Positions 1-8,747 of a stretch of 64,000 bases of DNA are shown one piece after another. The position numbers were made by a program, and so were the translations under genes. Below the pieces are notes generated by a model. The model was given only the letters and a program-made list of their open reading frames with translations, ran no database searches and was not told where the DNA came from. The stretch comes from Pseudomonas sp. ATCC 13867 (GTDB lineage Bacteria > Pseudomonadota > Gammaproteobacteria > Pseudomonadales > Pseudomonadaceae): contig NC_020829.1 of NCBI RefSeq assembly GCF_000349845.1, positions 3,603,001 to 3,667,000 of the forward strand, given 5' to 3'. Within the stretch, counting starts at the first letter, position 1; the number at the start of each line of letters is the position of its first letter.

Positions 1-252
1 CGCCCGCGCCCAGGAGCCGGTATAGAGTACCCGGATGTCCACGCCGATGGCCTTGCCGATCTGCTCCAGCAGGTCGGCATTGGCGCCGATCAGGCGCTCG
101 GGCTTCATCGGGTCGCGCCACAGATACGGCGGGTACTCCGGATTGCCGGTGGCGACCAGGCGCTCGCACTTGCCCGCGGCGAAACCGCTCAGGGACGCCG
201 AGAGGGTCACCAGCAAAAGCGCTGCACGCAGCATCGTGGAGCAGTGGGGCAT
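1..252 (-). CDS. Periplasmic solute-binding protein, N-terminal fragment
   Basis: Only the first 84 codons lie in the window; the gene runs off the left edge. The protein begins with a short polar stretch, a hydrophobic segment (residues about 7-25) and a likely signal-peptidase site after FAA. The mature start contains PEYPPYLWRD and GANADLLEQIGKAIG, which look like the ligand-cleft entry and first helix of family 3 (amino-acid/polar) binding proteins. An inner start at position 234 gives a more typical signal peptide; neither start has a clear ribosome site. It is divergent from plaF. The ligand cannot be read from the fragment, and no permease or ATPase gene is visible. Confidence 0.7.
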   Translation of the reverse strand, partial: MPHCSTMLRAALLLVTLSASLSGFAAGKCERLVATGNPEYPPYLWRDPMKPERLIGANADLLEQIGKAIGVDIRVLYTGSWARA

Positions 253-349
253 TGGTAGTCTCGCTCGCCAGAAGAAAGAACGGTCATGCTTAGACCTGCA
301 AAATGCTAGCGTAATGCACACCATCCCGATTTGGTAATAAGGACTTCTC

Positions 350-1300
350 ATGAAGAAAGCCCTTCTGTTCCTCGTCCTGCTGCTCGCCGCCACGGCGGGA
401 GTGCTCTACACCTTTCCCTCCACGCTGCTGGCCACCGCACAGTTCGTCGAGAGCCGCCGCGCGGGCCTGAGCGAACGCAGCCTGTCGGTGGACAACCTGG
501 ACATCCGCTATTACGAGGGCGGCCCGGACAAGGCCCAGACGGTGCTGCTGATCCACGGATTCGGCGCGGACAAGAGCAACTGGCCGCGCTTCGCCCGCTT
601 CCTGACCGATCGCTACCACGTCATCGCCGTCGACCTGCCGGGCTTCGGCGACAGCAGCCGGCCGGCGAACATCAGCTACGACGTCGGCACCCAGGCCGAG
701 CGCCTGGCGGACTTCATGCGTGAACTGGGCATCGGCCGTTTCCACGTGGTCGGCAACTCGATGGGCGGGCACATCGCCGCCCTGCTTGCCGCGCGCCATC
801 CGAACGAAGTGCTGTCGGCCGGCCTGTTCGACAACGCCGGGGTCATGGCGCCCCGTCAGAGCGAGCTGTTCCTGCGCCTGCTCAAGGGCGAGGACAACCC
901 GCTGGTGCCGCGCTCGGTGGAAGACTTCCCCGCCCTGCTCGACTTCGTGTTCGTGCAACGGCCGCCCATGCCCTCGCGACTGGAACACTACCTGGCGGAG
1001 CGCTCGCTGGAACGCCAGGCCTTCAACGACATGGTCTTCCAGCAACTGCGCGAGCGCTACATCCCGCTGGAGCCGGAGCTGCCGAAAATCACCGCACCGA
1101 CCCTGCTGTTGTGGGGCGACCGCGACCGGGTGCTGGATGTGTCCAGCATCGACGTGATGAAGCCGCTGCTGAAGAGGCCCAGCGTCGCCATCCTGCGCGA
1201 TTGCGGCCATGTGCCGATGATCGAGCGCCCCGAGGAAACCGCCCGGCTGTATCTGGACTTCCTTCAACAGAGCCAGGCACCGGCCACCGCGGCCAACTGA
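350..1300 (+). CDS. plaF: Membrane-anchored phospholipase A / alpha-beta hydrolase PlaF
   Basis: A 316-residue alpha/beta hydrolase with an N-terminal hydrophobic helix (residues 4-28) that acts as membrane anchor. The oxyanion region HGFG is at 69-72, the nucleophile elbow GNSMGG places Ser137, and the acid and histidine are Asp near 259 and His287 (in DCGHVPM). P. aeruginosa PA2949 (PlaF), the same length and also ahead of fabV, is an inner-membrane phospholipase A1 that remodels glycerophospholipids; the assignment rests on size, triad position and gene order. AAGGA precedes the ATG by six bases. It is convergent with fabV, and the two share a perfect 16-bp terminator stem. Confidence 0.88.
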   Translation: MKKALLFLVLLLAATAGVLYTFPSTLLATAQFVESRRAGLSERSLSVDNLDIRYYEGGPDKAQTVLLIHGFGADKSNWPRFARFLTDRYHVIAVDLPGFGDSSRPANISYDVGTQAERLADFMRELGIGRFHVVGNSMGGHIAALLAARHPNEVLSAGLFDNAGVMAPRQSELFLRLLKGEDNPLVPRSVEDFPALLDFVFVQRPPMPSRLEHYLAERSLERQAFNDMVFQQLRERYIPLEPELPKITAPTLLLWGDRDRVLDVSSIDVMKPLLKRPSVAILRDCGHVPMIERPEETARLYLDFLQQSQAPATAAN

Positions 1301-1310
1301 ACGCTCCCAG

Positions 1311-1345
1311 AAACAGAAACGGCGCCCAGGGCGCCGTTTCTGTTT
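1311..1345. terminator. Bidirectional intrinsic terminator between plaF and fabV
   Basis: A perfect 16-bp inverted repeat (1311-1326 and 1330-1345) with a CAG loop. Each arm has a GGCGCC core flanked by A/T-rich ends, so a U-rich tail forms in both directions. It sits between two convergent genes. Confidence 0.85.
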
Positions 1346-1380
1346 GAGCCGAAGATCCGACCAATGGCCGGGCTTCAACC

Positions 1381-2577
1381 TCAGAGCTGGATCAGATTGG
1401 GGATCTGCACGTCCGGATTGACGTCCTGCTCGTAATCCACGCCGGCGATCTCGAAGCCGAACAGGCGCAGGAACTCGGACTTGTAGCCGGCGAAGTCGGT
1501 CAGCTGGTACAGGTTCTCGTTGGTCACCTTGTCCCACAGGTCCTTCACGGTGTCCTGCACGTCCGGCTGCAGTTCCTTGTAGTCGGCGCGCAGGCGGCCA
1601 TCGGCGTCCAGGTGCGGCTCGGCACCGTACAGGCTCTCGCGGAACAGGCCGTCGACCTGCTCGATGCAGCCTTCGTGGGTGCCCTTCTCCTTCATCACCT
1701 TGAACAGCAGCGACAGGTACAGCGGCATCATCGGGATGGCCGAGCTGGCCTGGGTGACCACGGCCTTGAGCACGGAAACACGAGCATCGCCACCGGTGGC
1801 GGCCAGTTTCTCGCGAATCCCCAGGACCTTCTGGTCCAGGTCCTTCTTGGCGGCGCCGATGGAACCGTTCCAGTACAGGTCGTGGGTGATCTCTTCGCCC
1901 AGGTAGGTGAAGGCGGTGGTCTTGGCGCCGTCGGCCAGCACACCGGCTTCCTGCAGGGCGTCGATCCACATCTGCCAGTCTTCACCGCCCATCACCGCTA
2001 CGGTGTTGGCGATTTCCTCAGGCGTAGCCGGTTCCATCACGCTTTCCTTGATCACTTCCTTGTCGGTGTCCAGGCCACGGAAGTTGACGGCCTTGCCGAC
2101 CGGCTTGAGCACGGAGTTGAAGACCTCGCCGGTCTTCGGATGGGTACGGCGCGGAGCGGCCAGGCTGTAGACCACCAGGTCGACCTTGCCCAGGTCCTGC
2201 TTGATGGTCTCGATGGTGACCTTCTTCACTTCGTCGGAGAAGGCGTCGCCGTTGATGCTGCGCGCATACAGGCCCTTGGCCTTGGCGAACTTCTCGAAGG
2301 CAGCGGAGTTGTACCAGCCGGCTGTGCCCGCCTTGGTCTCGCTGCCGGGGCGCTCGAAGAACACGCCCAGGGTGCCGGCGCCGGCACCGAAGGCGGCGCT
2401 GATGCGCGCGGCCAGGCCGTAGCCGGTGGAGGAACCGATGACCAGGACCTTCTTCGGACCGTTGGCGATGGGGCCATGCGCCTCGACGTACTCGATCTGT
2501 TCCTTGACGTTGGCTTCACAGCCGGTCGGGTGGGTAGTGACGCAGATGAAGCCACGCACGCGCGGTTTGATGATCAT
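1381..2577 (-). CDS. fabV: Enoyl-ACP reductase FabV (NADH)
   Basis: A 398-residue FabV, which reduces trans-2-enoyl-ACP in the last step of the fatty-acid elongation cycle. The nucleotide-binding loop GSSTGYG is at 48-54. The family-specific Tyr-X8-Lys motif is Tyr235-Lys244, longer than the Tyr-X6-Lys spacing of FabI. FabV enzymes are known to be insensitive to triclosan and are the reason pseudomonads resist it. The start [10 protein letters not shown] is chosen over an ATG 33 bases upstream because it matches the family N-terminus. It is a single-gene unit, convergent with plaF and downstream of the etfBA terminator. Confidence 0.96.
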   Translation of the reverse strand: MIIKPRVRGFICVTTHPTGCEANVKEQIEYVEAHGPIANGPKKVLVIGSSTGYGLAARISAAFGAGAGTLGVFFERPGSETKAGTAGWYNSAAFEKFAKAKGLYARSINGDAFSDEVKKVTIETIKQDLGKVDLVVYSLAAPRRTHPKTGEVFNSVLKPVGKAVNFRGLDTDKEVIKESVMEPATPEEIANTVAVMGGEDWQMWIDALQEAGVLADGAKTTAFTYLGEEITHDLYWNGSIGAAKKDLDQKVLGIREKLAATGGDARVSVLKAVVTQASSAIPMMPLYLSLLFKVMKEKGTHEGCIEQVDGLFRESLYGAEPHLDADGRLRADYKELQPDVQDTVKDLWDKVTNENLYQLTDFAGYKSEFLRLFGFEIAGVDYEQDVNPDVQIPNLIQL

Positions 2578-2746
2578 GAAAACCTCGGTAGCCAGGTGTC
2601 GATTGAACACATTCAGGAACTGGAGACGTCGCGCATTGTAGATGAGACACCTTCGTCCGAGGACTTATCGGCGAAGATTCGTGACCAGCGGGTCATCAGC
2701 GCGGCGAAACGACCATTTCCCGAGGAAAATCAGGAACCTGAAATGA

Positions 2747-2773
2747 AAGAACCCGCTACGGGAGCGGGTTCCT
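2747..2773 (-). terminator. Intrinsic terminator of etfBA
   Basis: GAACCCGCT and AGCGGGTTC form a 9-bp stem with a 5-base loop. Read on the minus strand it is followed by TTTCATTTC. It lies 20 bases past the etfA stop. Confidence 0.75.
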
Positions 2774-2791
2774 TCAGCAAGCGGATCGGGC

Positions 2792-3721
2792 TCAGACAGC
2801 CTTTTCCAGCTCCGGTACGGCTTCGAACAGGTCGGCGACCAGGCCGTAGTCGGCGACCTGGAAGATCGGTGCCTCTTCGTCCTTGTTGATCGCCACGATG
2901 ACCTTGGAGTCCTTCATGCCCGCCAGGTGCTGGATGGCGCCGGAGATGCCCACCGCGATGTACAGCTGCGGCGCGACGATCTTGCCGGTCTGGCCAACCT
3001 GCATGTCGTTCGGCACGAAGCCGGCATCGACCGCGGCACGGGAAGCGCCGACGGCGGCACCCAGCTTGTCGGCCAGGGCATAAAGGATGCTGAAGTTGTC
3101 GCCGTTGCCCATGCCACGGCCGCCGGAAACGACGATCTTGGCAGCGGTCAGTTCCGGACGGTCGGACTTGGCCAGCTCTTCGCCGACGAAGGCGGACTTG
3201 CCGGCATCGGCCGGGCCGGAAACCGCTTCAACGGCGGCGGAGCCACCTTCGGCAGCCGCGGCGTCGAAGCCGGTGCCGCGAACGGTGATGACCTTGACGG
3301 CGGCCGAGGACTGCACGGTCGCGATGGCGTTGCCGGCATAGATCGGGCGCTTGAAGGTGTCGGCGCTGACCACGTCGATGATCTCGGAGATCTGGTCGAC
3401 GTCCAGCAGCGCGGCGACGCGCGGCAGGAAGTTCTTGCCGTTGGTGGTGGCCGGCGCCAGCACGTGGCTGTAACCCTTGCCAAGCTCAGCGATCAGCGGA
3501 GCAACGTTCTCCGGCAGCTGATGAGCGTAGGCGGCGTTGTCGGCGACCAGCACCTTGGAAACACCGGCGATCTTGGCAGCGGCTTCAGCCACGCCACCGA
3601 CGTTCTGGCCAGCGACCAGGACAGCGATGTCGCCACCGATCTTCTGTGCGGCAGCGACAGTGTTCAGAGTGGCAGCGCCCAGTGCGCCGTTGTTGTGCTC
3701 AGCGATTACCAGGATAGCCAT
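2792..3721 (-). CDS. etfA: Electron transfer flavoprotein alpha subunit
   Basis: A 309-residue ETF alpha subunit. ETF takes electrons from acyl-CoA dehydrogenases and other flavin dehydrogenases and passes them to ETF:ubiquinone oxidoreductase. The N-terminal ETF fold ([12 protein letters not shown]) is followed by the C-terminal FAD-binding half, with VVSGGRGMG near 198-206 and the family stretch [12 protein letters not shown] near 258-269. The start overlaps the etfB stop by one base, so translation is probably coupled. ETF-QO is transcribed divergently upstream, giving a complete ETF route in one locus. Confidence 0.96.
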   Translation of the reverse strand: MAILVIAEHNNGALGAATLNTVAAAQKIGGDIAVLVAGQNVGGVAEAAAKIAGVSKVLVADNAAYAHQLPENVAPLIAELGKGYSHVLAPATTNGKNFLPRVAALLDVDQISEIIDVVSADTFKRPIYAGNAIATVQSSAAVKVITVRGTGFDAAAAEGGSAAVEAVSGPADAGKSAFVGEELAKSDRPELTAAKIVVSGGRGMGNGDNFSILYALADKLGAAVGASRAAVDAGFVPNDMQVGQTGKIVAPQLYIAVGISGAIQHLAGMKDSKVIVAINKDEEAPIFQVADYGLVADLFEAVPELEKAV

Positions 3722-4470
3722 CAGATTACTTTCGCCTCGTTCTTCAGTTTCTCGACCAGTTCGGCAACGGACTTGACCTTGACGCCAGCGCTGCGGGCAG
3801 CCGGCGCTTCGACTTTCACGGTCTTCACGGTGGAAGCGGTGGAAACGCCCAGGGCGTCCGGGGTCACCACGTCCAGCGGCTTCTTCTTCGCCTTCATGAT
3901 GTTCGGCAGCGACGCGTAGCGCGGCTCGTTCAGGCGCAGGTCGGTGGTGACGATCGCCGGCAGGTTCAGCGCAACGGTCTGCAGGCCGCCGTCGATTTCA
4001 CGGGTGACGTTGACCTTGTCGCCGGCAACCTCGACCTTGGAGGCGAAGGTGCCCTGGGCGTAGCCGGTCAGCGCAGCCAGCATCTGGCCGGTCTGGTTGT
4101 TGTCGCTGTCGATGGCCTGCTTGCCGAGGATGACCAGCTGCGGCTGCTCTTTGTCGACGATGGCCTTCAGGGCCTTGGCGATGGCCAGGGAGCTCAGTTC
4201 GTCGTTGGACTCGACGAGGATGGCGCGATCGGCGCCCAGCGCCAGCGCGGTGCGCAGTTGCTCCTGGGCGGCGTTCGGACCGACGGAGACCGCAACGATC
4301 TCGGTGGCGACGCCCTTCTCTTTCAGGCGCACGGCCTCTTCCACGGCGATTTCGCAGAAGGGGTTCATGGACATCTTGACGTTGGCGAGATCGACGCCGG
4401 AGTTATCCGCCTTGACGCGGACCTTGACGTTATAGTCAACCACTCGTTTGACAGCTACAAGAACCTTCAT
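3721..4470 (-). CDS. etfB: Electron transfer flavoprotein beta subunit
   Basis: A 249-residue ETF beta subunit, which holds AMP and docks to the dehydrogenases. [20 protein letters not shown] is the usual N-terminus, and the conserved [11 protein letters not shown] and [15 protein letters not shown] stretches are present. The latter includes the AMP-binding region and the recognition loop. An open frame extends 46 codons upstream but crosses the promoter region, so the ATG at 4470 is preferred. It is first in the etfBA pair. A PsrA-like palindrome overlaps its probable -35 element, which suggests induction by long-chain fatty acids. Confidence 0.96.
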   Translation of the reverse strand: MKVLVAVKRVVDYNVKVRVKADNSGVDLANVKMSMNPFCEIAVEEAVRLKEKGVATEIVAVSVGPNAAQEQLRTALALGADRAILVESNDELSSLAIAKALKAIVDKEQPQLVILGKQAIDSDNNQTGQMLAALTGYAQGTFASKVEVAGDKVNVTREIDGGLQTVALNLPAIVTTDLRLNEPRYASLPNIMKAKKKPLDVVTPDALGVSTASTVKTVKVEAPAARSAGVKVKSVAELVEKLKNEAKVI

Positions 4471-4644
4471 GGATTCCTCGTTATTCTCCGGTGAATAGGA
4501 ATGTCGCCAGACAGGCCTGGCCGGTAGTGCATGCCATCTGCGACTACATCCAGCGCAACGCGACCGCAAAACCGCAGGTATCTTGACCGCATCGCCCTGG
4601 CGGGTCAATACGCGAAAATACCCCTTTATAAGCCGCGGACCCCG

Positions 4645-4672
4645 ATTCTATCAGGGTTACACGCGATTCAAA
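4645..4672 (-). promoter_or_regulatory. Probable etfBA promoter
   Basis: On the minus strand TTTGAA (4672-4667) and TAGAAT (4650-4645) are separated by 16 bases. This predicts a start near 4638 and a leader of roughly 165 bases before etfB. The -35 overlaps the PsrA-like box. The 4471-4813 gap otherwise holds no gene that I can see. Confidence 0.5.
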
Positions 4673-4682
4673 CGAACGTTTG
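4669..4682. promoter_or_regulatory. PsrA-like operator between etfBA and ETF-QO
   Basis: CAAAC-GAAC-GTTTG is a perfect palindrome with a 4-base spacer, the form described for the fatty-acid-responsive repressor PsrA, which is encoded at 57745-58446. It covers the -35 of the etfB promoter and lies about 20 bases upstream of the -35 of ETF-QO. Confidence 0.72.
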
Positions 4683-4701
4683 TATTGTGACGGATAAAGG
4701 G

Positions 4702-4731
4702 TTTAGATATAGCAACAGGTCTAGCTATAAT
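4702..4731 (+). promoter_or_regulatory. Probable ETF-QO promoter
   Basis: TTTAGA (4702-4707), an 18-base spacer and a consensus TATAAT (4726-4731). The predicted start near 4738 leaves a leader of about 75 bases. Confidence 0.6.
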
Positions 4732-4813
4732 GCGCCCCGCTCTTACCGGGGGGGCCCGCGCCCAACCCAATACCTACAAAATGCCCAGAGCCTTGATTCA
4801 GGAGAGATCGATA

Positions 4814-6469
4814 GTGGAACGCGAATTTATGGAATTCGACGTCGTCATCGTCGGCGCCGGCCCTGCCGGTCTGTCCGCCGCATGCCGACTGAAACAGAAG
4901 GCCGCCGACGCCGGTCAGGAAATCAGCGTCTGTGTGGTCGAGAAGGGTTCCGAAGTGGGCGCCCACATCCTCTCCGGCGCCGTGTTCGAGCCCCGCGCGC
5001 TGAACGAGCTGTTCCCCAACTGGAAGGAGCTCGAAGCGCCGCTCAACACCCCCGTCAAGCGCGACGACATCTATGTGCTGAAGAGCCCGGAAGCGGCGGC
5101 CAAGGTGCCGAACCTCTTCGTGCCCAAGACCATGCACAATGAAGGCAACTACATCATCTCCCTGGGCAACCTGTGCCGCTGGCTGGCCCAGCAGGCCGAA
5201 GGCCTGGGCGTCGAGATCTACCCGGGCTTCGCCGCCCAGGAAGCGCTGATCGACGAGAATGGCGTGGTGCGCGGCATTGTCACCGGTGACCTGGGCGTCG
5301 ACCGCGAAGGCAATCCGAAAGAGGGTTACTACACCCCCGGCATGGAACTGCGCGCCAAGTACACCCTGTTCGCCGAAGGCTGCCGTGGCCACATCGGCAA
5401 GCAACTGATCAAGAAATACAAGCTCGACAGCGACGCCGACGCCCAGCACTACGGCATCGGCATCAAGGAAATCTGGGACGTCGATCCATCCAAGCACGAG
5501 CAGGGCCTGGTGGTGCACACCGCCGGCTGGCCGCTGAACGACGAGAACCCGGGCGGTTCCTTCCTCTATCACCTGGAAAACAACCAGGTGGTGGTCGGCC
5601 TGATCATCGATCTGTCCTACAGCAACCCGCACCTGTCGCCGTTCGACGAATTCCAGCGCTACAAGCACCACCCGGTGATCAAGCAGTACCTGGAAGGCGG
5701 CAAGCGCGTGGCCTACGGCGCCCGCGCCATCTGCAAGGGCGGCCTGAACTCGCTGCCGAAGATGGTCTTCCCCGGCGGCGCGCTGATCGGTTGCGACCTG
5801 GGCACCCTGAACTTCGCCAAGATCAAGGGCAGCCACACCGCCATGAAGTCCGGCATGCTGGCCGCCGACTCCGTGGCCGAAGCCCTGTTCGCCGGCCGCG
5901 AAGGCGGCGACGTGCTGAACAACTACGTCGATGCCTTCAAGGGCAGCTGGCTGTACGACGAACTGTTCCGCAGCCGTAACTTCGGTGCGGCGATGCACAA
6001 GTTCGGCGCCATCGGTGGCGGTGCGTTCAACTTCATCGACCAGAACATCTTCGGCGGCAAGATCCCGTTCACCCTGCACGACACGACGCCGGACTACGCA
6101 ACCCTGAAGAAGGCCAGCGAAGCACCGAAGATCGATTATCCGAAGCCGGACGGCAAGATCAGCTTCGACAAGCTGTCCTCGGTGTTCCTCTCCAACACCA
6201 ACCACGAGGAAGACCAGCCGATCCACCTGCGGCTGACCGACCCGAGCGTGCCGGTGCAGAAGAACCTGCCGCTCTACGACGAGCCCGCGCAGCGCTACTG
6301 CCCGGCCGGCGTGTACGAAGTGGTGAGCAACGACGACGGCAGCAAGCGCTTCCAGATCAACGCGCAGAACTGCGTGCACTGCAAGACCTGCGACATCAAG
6401 GACCCGGCCCAGAACATCACCTGGGTGGCACCGGAAGGTACCGGCGGTCCGAACTACCCCAACATGTAA
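4814..6469 (+). CDS. Electron transfer flavoprotein-ubiquinone oxidoreductase
   Basis: A 551-residue inner-membrane flavo-iron-sulfur enzyme that moves electrons from reduced ETF into the ubiquinone pool. The FAD Rossmann loop GAGPAG is at 14-19. The middle carries the quinone and membrane-association region, including CKGGLNSLPKMVFPGG. The C-terminus has the 4Fe-4S ferredoxin-like motif CVHCKTCDIKDP. The start is a GTG at 4814, preceded by AGGAG nine bases upstream; the in-frame ATG five codons later lacks this. It is divergent from etfBA with a shared regulatory region, and is followed directly by a strong terminator. Confidence 0.96.
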   Translation: MEREFMEFDVVIVGAGPAGLSAACRLKQKAADAGQEISVCVVEKGSEVGAHILSGAVFEPRALNELFPNWKELEAPLNTPVKRDDIYVLKSPEAAAKVPNLFVPKTMHNEGNYIISLGNLCRWLAQQAEGLGVEIYPGFAAQEALIDENGVVRGIVTGDLGVDREGNPKEGYYTPGMELRAKYTLFAEGCRGHIGKQLIKKYKLDSDADAQHYGIGIKEIWDVDPSKHEQGLVVHTAGWPLNDENPGGSFLYHLENNQVVVGLIIDLSYSNPHLSPFDEFQRYKHHPVIKQYLEGGKRVAYGARAICKGGLNSLPKMVFPGGALIGCDLGTLNFAKIKGSHTAMKSGMLAADSVAEALFAGREGGDVLNNYVDAFKGSWLYDELFRSRNFGAAMHKFGAIGGGAFNFIDQNIFGGKIPFTLHDTTPDYATLKKASEAPKIDYPKPDGKISFDKLSSVFLSNTNHEEDQPIHLRLTDPSVPVQKNLPLYDEPAQRYCPAGVYEVVSNDDGSKRFQINAQNCVHCKTCDIKDPAQNITWVAPEGTGGPNYPNM

Positions 6470-6485
6470 GGCGTTGGCGGTAACG

Positions 6486-6512
6486 AAAAAGGCTCCCTCG
6501 GGAGCCTTTTTT
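6486..6512 (+). terminator. Intrinsic terminator of ETF-QO
   Basis: AGGCTCCC and GGGAGCCT form an 8-bp stem around a 2-base gap, followed by six T residues and preceded by A residues. It lies 17 bases past the stop. Confidence 0.9.
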
Positions 6513-6575
6513 GCAGGTTCGAAAAATGTGTAGCGAAGCTGGATGGGAACTACCGGACGCGTTCAGACCAAAGGG

Positions 6576-7154
6576 TCACGGCTGCGGAGCGATGGGGAAG
6601 AACTCCCCCGAACTCCAGACGCCCAGCCAGTCAACGCCGTCGATCTCGCGGGAAACCGCCAGGTCCACCAGCTGGTAGAACACGTTGCGATGGATCAGCG
6701 CCTCCAGGTTCACTCGCACCAGCACATAGGGCGACGGCTCCTGGGTCCGGGGATCGATCTCCACACGAATCGGATGCTCGGCATCGGCCACCACCTCATC
6801 GTCGACATTGCTGGTGAAGCGCAGCACCTGCTGTTCCCCCTCGCCTTCCACGGCCAGGCTGATCGCGACGAACGGCGCGTCATCGACGGTAATCCCGCAC
6901 TTCTCCACCGGAGTGACCAGGAAATAGTCGTCGCCATCGCGGCGAATGATGGTGGAGAACAACCGCACCATCGGCTTGCGTCCGATGGGGGTGCCCAGGT
7001 AATACCAGGTGCCGTCGCGGGCGATGCGCATGTCGATATCGCCGCAGCAATCCGGATTCCACAGGTGCACCGGCGGCAGCCCCTTGTCCTTGGTAGCGGG
7101 AATCTGCGCCAGCAGGTTGCCGGCACGCTCCGAAGCAGTCAGCGGATCGCTCAT
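6576..7154 (-). CDS. DUF1285 family protein
   Basis: A 192-residue soluble protein of the DUF1285 family, whose members in Pseudomonas and Shewanella are uncharacterised. The N-terminal half has [19 protein letters not shown] and [20 protein letters not shown], the stretch that identifies the family. The C-terminal half contains an acidic beta-rich region and a [15 protein letters not shown] ending. I see no signal peptide or catalytic motif. Its start overlaps the stop of the upstream lipoprotein gene by four bases, so the two are probably co-translated. The function is unknown. Confidence 0.85.
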   Translation of the reverse strand: MSDPLTASERAGNLLAQIPATKDKGLPPVHLWNPDCCGDIDMRIARDGTWYYLGTPIGRKPMVRLFSTIIRRDGDDYFLVTPVEKCGITVDDAPFVAISLAVEGEGEQQVLRFTSNVDDEVVADAEHPIRVEIDPRTQEPSPYVLVRVNLEALIHRNVFYQLVDLAVSREIDGVDWLGVWSSGEFFPIAPQP

Positions 7155-7762
7155 TGGTACTCCTCTTGCGTCCTCACCCCCAGCAGGCTGCGGGCATAAT
7201 CTACCAGCGGTGGCCCGATCAGATCGTCGGGCTTGGCATCATAGAATGTCAGAAAACCGCCGCGACTGTGGATGGTGGCACTGTCCACCAGGGCGCGGTT
7301 GGCGGTCTCGATCAGCATCAACTGAATCACGCTGCGGTCGCGGCCGACGGCATTGTCCGTGTCTTCATACTCTTCGTAGCTGCCGACATTATCCTCACCA
7401 CGCGCGAAGCGGGTATAGAGCAGATAATTGGCGCCGACCGCGCGCGCCTCCTTCATCGCCCCCTCGAGCCCCAGCGGCCCCTGGGCGCGCCGTACCATCG
7501 GGAAGTACTCGACGAAGCCCTTGAACGCCTCCTCCGCCACCACGTTCGGCCGCGCATAGGGATGACCGGGTGGCACGAAGGGACCCTGGGCGATGTAGAT
7601 GAAAGAGTCCGGCTGCAGGCGCCAGTTCCCCGTACGGCGGGTCTGGCTGTGGTCGAGGAAGCCGGCATCGCCCGCGTAATAGCCGGTGCGCTCGAGCATG
7701 TTACTGGGCGTCATGCAGCCGCCCAAGGCGGCAAGGGCGAGGGTCAACAGCAGGTAACGCAT
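7151..7762 (-). CDS. DUF4823-type lipoprotein
   Basis: A 203-residue predicted lipoprotein. The start ATG at 7762 has GGAG seven bases upstream; a longer frame of 16 codons is open but has no such site. Residues 1-16 are a hydrophobic signal ending in the lipobox LGGC, so Cys16 would be acylated. After the Cys comes [13 protein letters not shown]; Met rather than Asp at +2 favours outer-membrane sorting. The remainder resembles the DUF4823 family. It is paired with the DUF1285 gene by a 4-base overlap. No enzymatic role can be read from it. Confidence 0.82.
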   Translation of the reverse strand: MRYLLLTLALAALGGCMTPSNMLERTGYYAGDAGFLDHSQTRRTGNWRLQPDSFIYIAQGPFVPPGHPYARPNVVAEEAFKGFVEYFPMVRRAQGPLGLEGAMKEARAVGANYLLYTRFARGEDNVGSYEEYEDTDNAVGRDRSVIQLMLIETANRALVDSATIHSRGGFLTFYDAKPDDLIGPPLVDYARSLLGVRTQEEYQ

Positions 7763-7826
7763 CCGAAGTCTCCAGGGCCGGCGACGAAAAACCGGCATTC
7801 GGACAGGCAATGCAGCTTCCGCGCCA

Positions 7827-8720
7827 TCACAGACCGCGCTGCCATTCCTGACGCAGGTGCGCGCGCTGCGGCTGCTCGATGGCCTGGCGCACCTGGGTCA
7901 GCAGGCGTGCCTTGTCGGCACCCAGAATCCCCTTGAGGACCAGGTAGTTGGATGCGTGATCGCTGCGGAACACCGTGTTGCGCAGTTCCAGCGCGCCCAG
8001 CAACCGCTCGACCTCGACGAACAGCTCGGCCTGGGACAGCGGCTGGAAGTCCGGGAAGCCTTGGCGATAGCGCTCCTCGCCCGTGGGGAAGCTCACCACC
8101 AGGGTGGAGAGAAACTCCGGCTGCGCTTCGTTCATCAGGCGCGCCGAGTTGTCGGCGTGCTGGGCGCTCAGCGTGCTGCCGCCCAGGCCGTTGAGGATCA
8201 TCACCGAACGCTTGATCCCTGCCTCGCCCAGCTTCTGCAAGGCATCCAGCGTGGAGGCATGGGTTTCACCCTTGTTCACCCGCGCCAGCACCTCGTCGTC
8301 GCCGGACTCGGCGCCCACGTAGGCCATGCGCAGGCCTGCATCAGCGAGCTCCTTCAGTTCCTCCACCGACTTCTTGCGCAGGTTGCGCGGCAGGCAGTAG
8401 CTGGAAACGCGGTCCACCTCGGGCATGTGCTGACGGATCGCGCGCAGGATGTTGAGCAGGCGCCGCGTCGGCAGCACCAGCGCATCGCCGTCGGCGAGGA
8501 ACACCCGCTGGACGATCAGGCGCTCGCCGCAGCGGCGAATCTCCTCCAGCACCTCGTCTTCGTCGCGGGCACGGAATTTCTTCTGCGGCTGGGTATACAT
8601 CTCGCAGAAACCACACTGGTTCCAGGAGCATCCGTTGGTGACGGGAAGAATGAGCGAGTGCGCCTCGCTCGGCGGCCGGAACACCGGCTCGATGTAGGAA
8701 ATAGGGAATTCGTTGGGCAT
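7827..8720 (-). CDS. Radical SAM protein of unknown substrate
   Basis: A 297-residue radical S-adenosylmethionine enzyme. The cluster ligands are Cys31, Cys36 and Cys39 (CSWNQCGFC). This CX4CX2C spacing differs from the canonical CX3CX2C and is shared with a group of Elp3/MiaB-like Fe-S proteins. The ADGDAL stretch near 97 and AYVGAESGDDEVL near 134-146 correspond to the second and fourth strands of the SAM-binding barrel. No TRAM, B12 or SPASM domain is evident. It lies 27 bases downstream of the moaA-like gene in the same direction and may share its transcript. The product is not predictable. Confidence 0.85.
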   Translation of the reverse strand: MPNEFPISYIEPVFRPPSEAHSLILPVTNGCSWNQCGFCEMYTQPQKKFRARDEDEVLEEIRRCGERLIVQRVFLADGDALVLPTRRLLNILRAIRQHMPEVDRVSSYCLPRNLRKKSVEELKELADAGLRMAYVGAESGDDEVLARVNKGETHASTLDALQKLGEAGIKRSVMILNGLGGSTLSAQHADNSARLMNEAQPEFLSTLVVSFPTGEERYRQGFPDFQPLSQAELFVEVERLLGALELRNTVFRSDHASNYLVLKGILGADKARLLTQVRQAIEQPQRAHLRQEWQRGL

Positions 8721-8747
8721 GGGCTAATCAGGTCTGGGGGGGCGGAT

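Noticed and set aside
4721..6379. A 552-codon minus-strand frame opposite ETF-QO
   Set aside because: Complement of a conserved gene; no family features.
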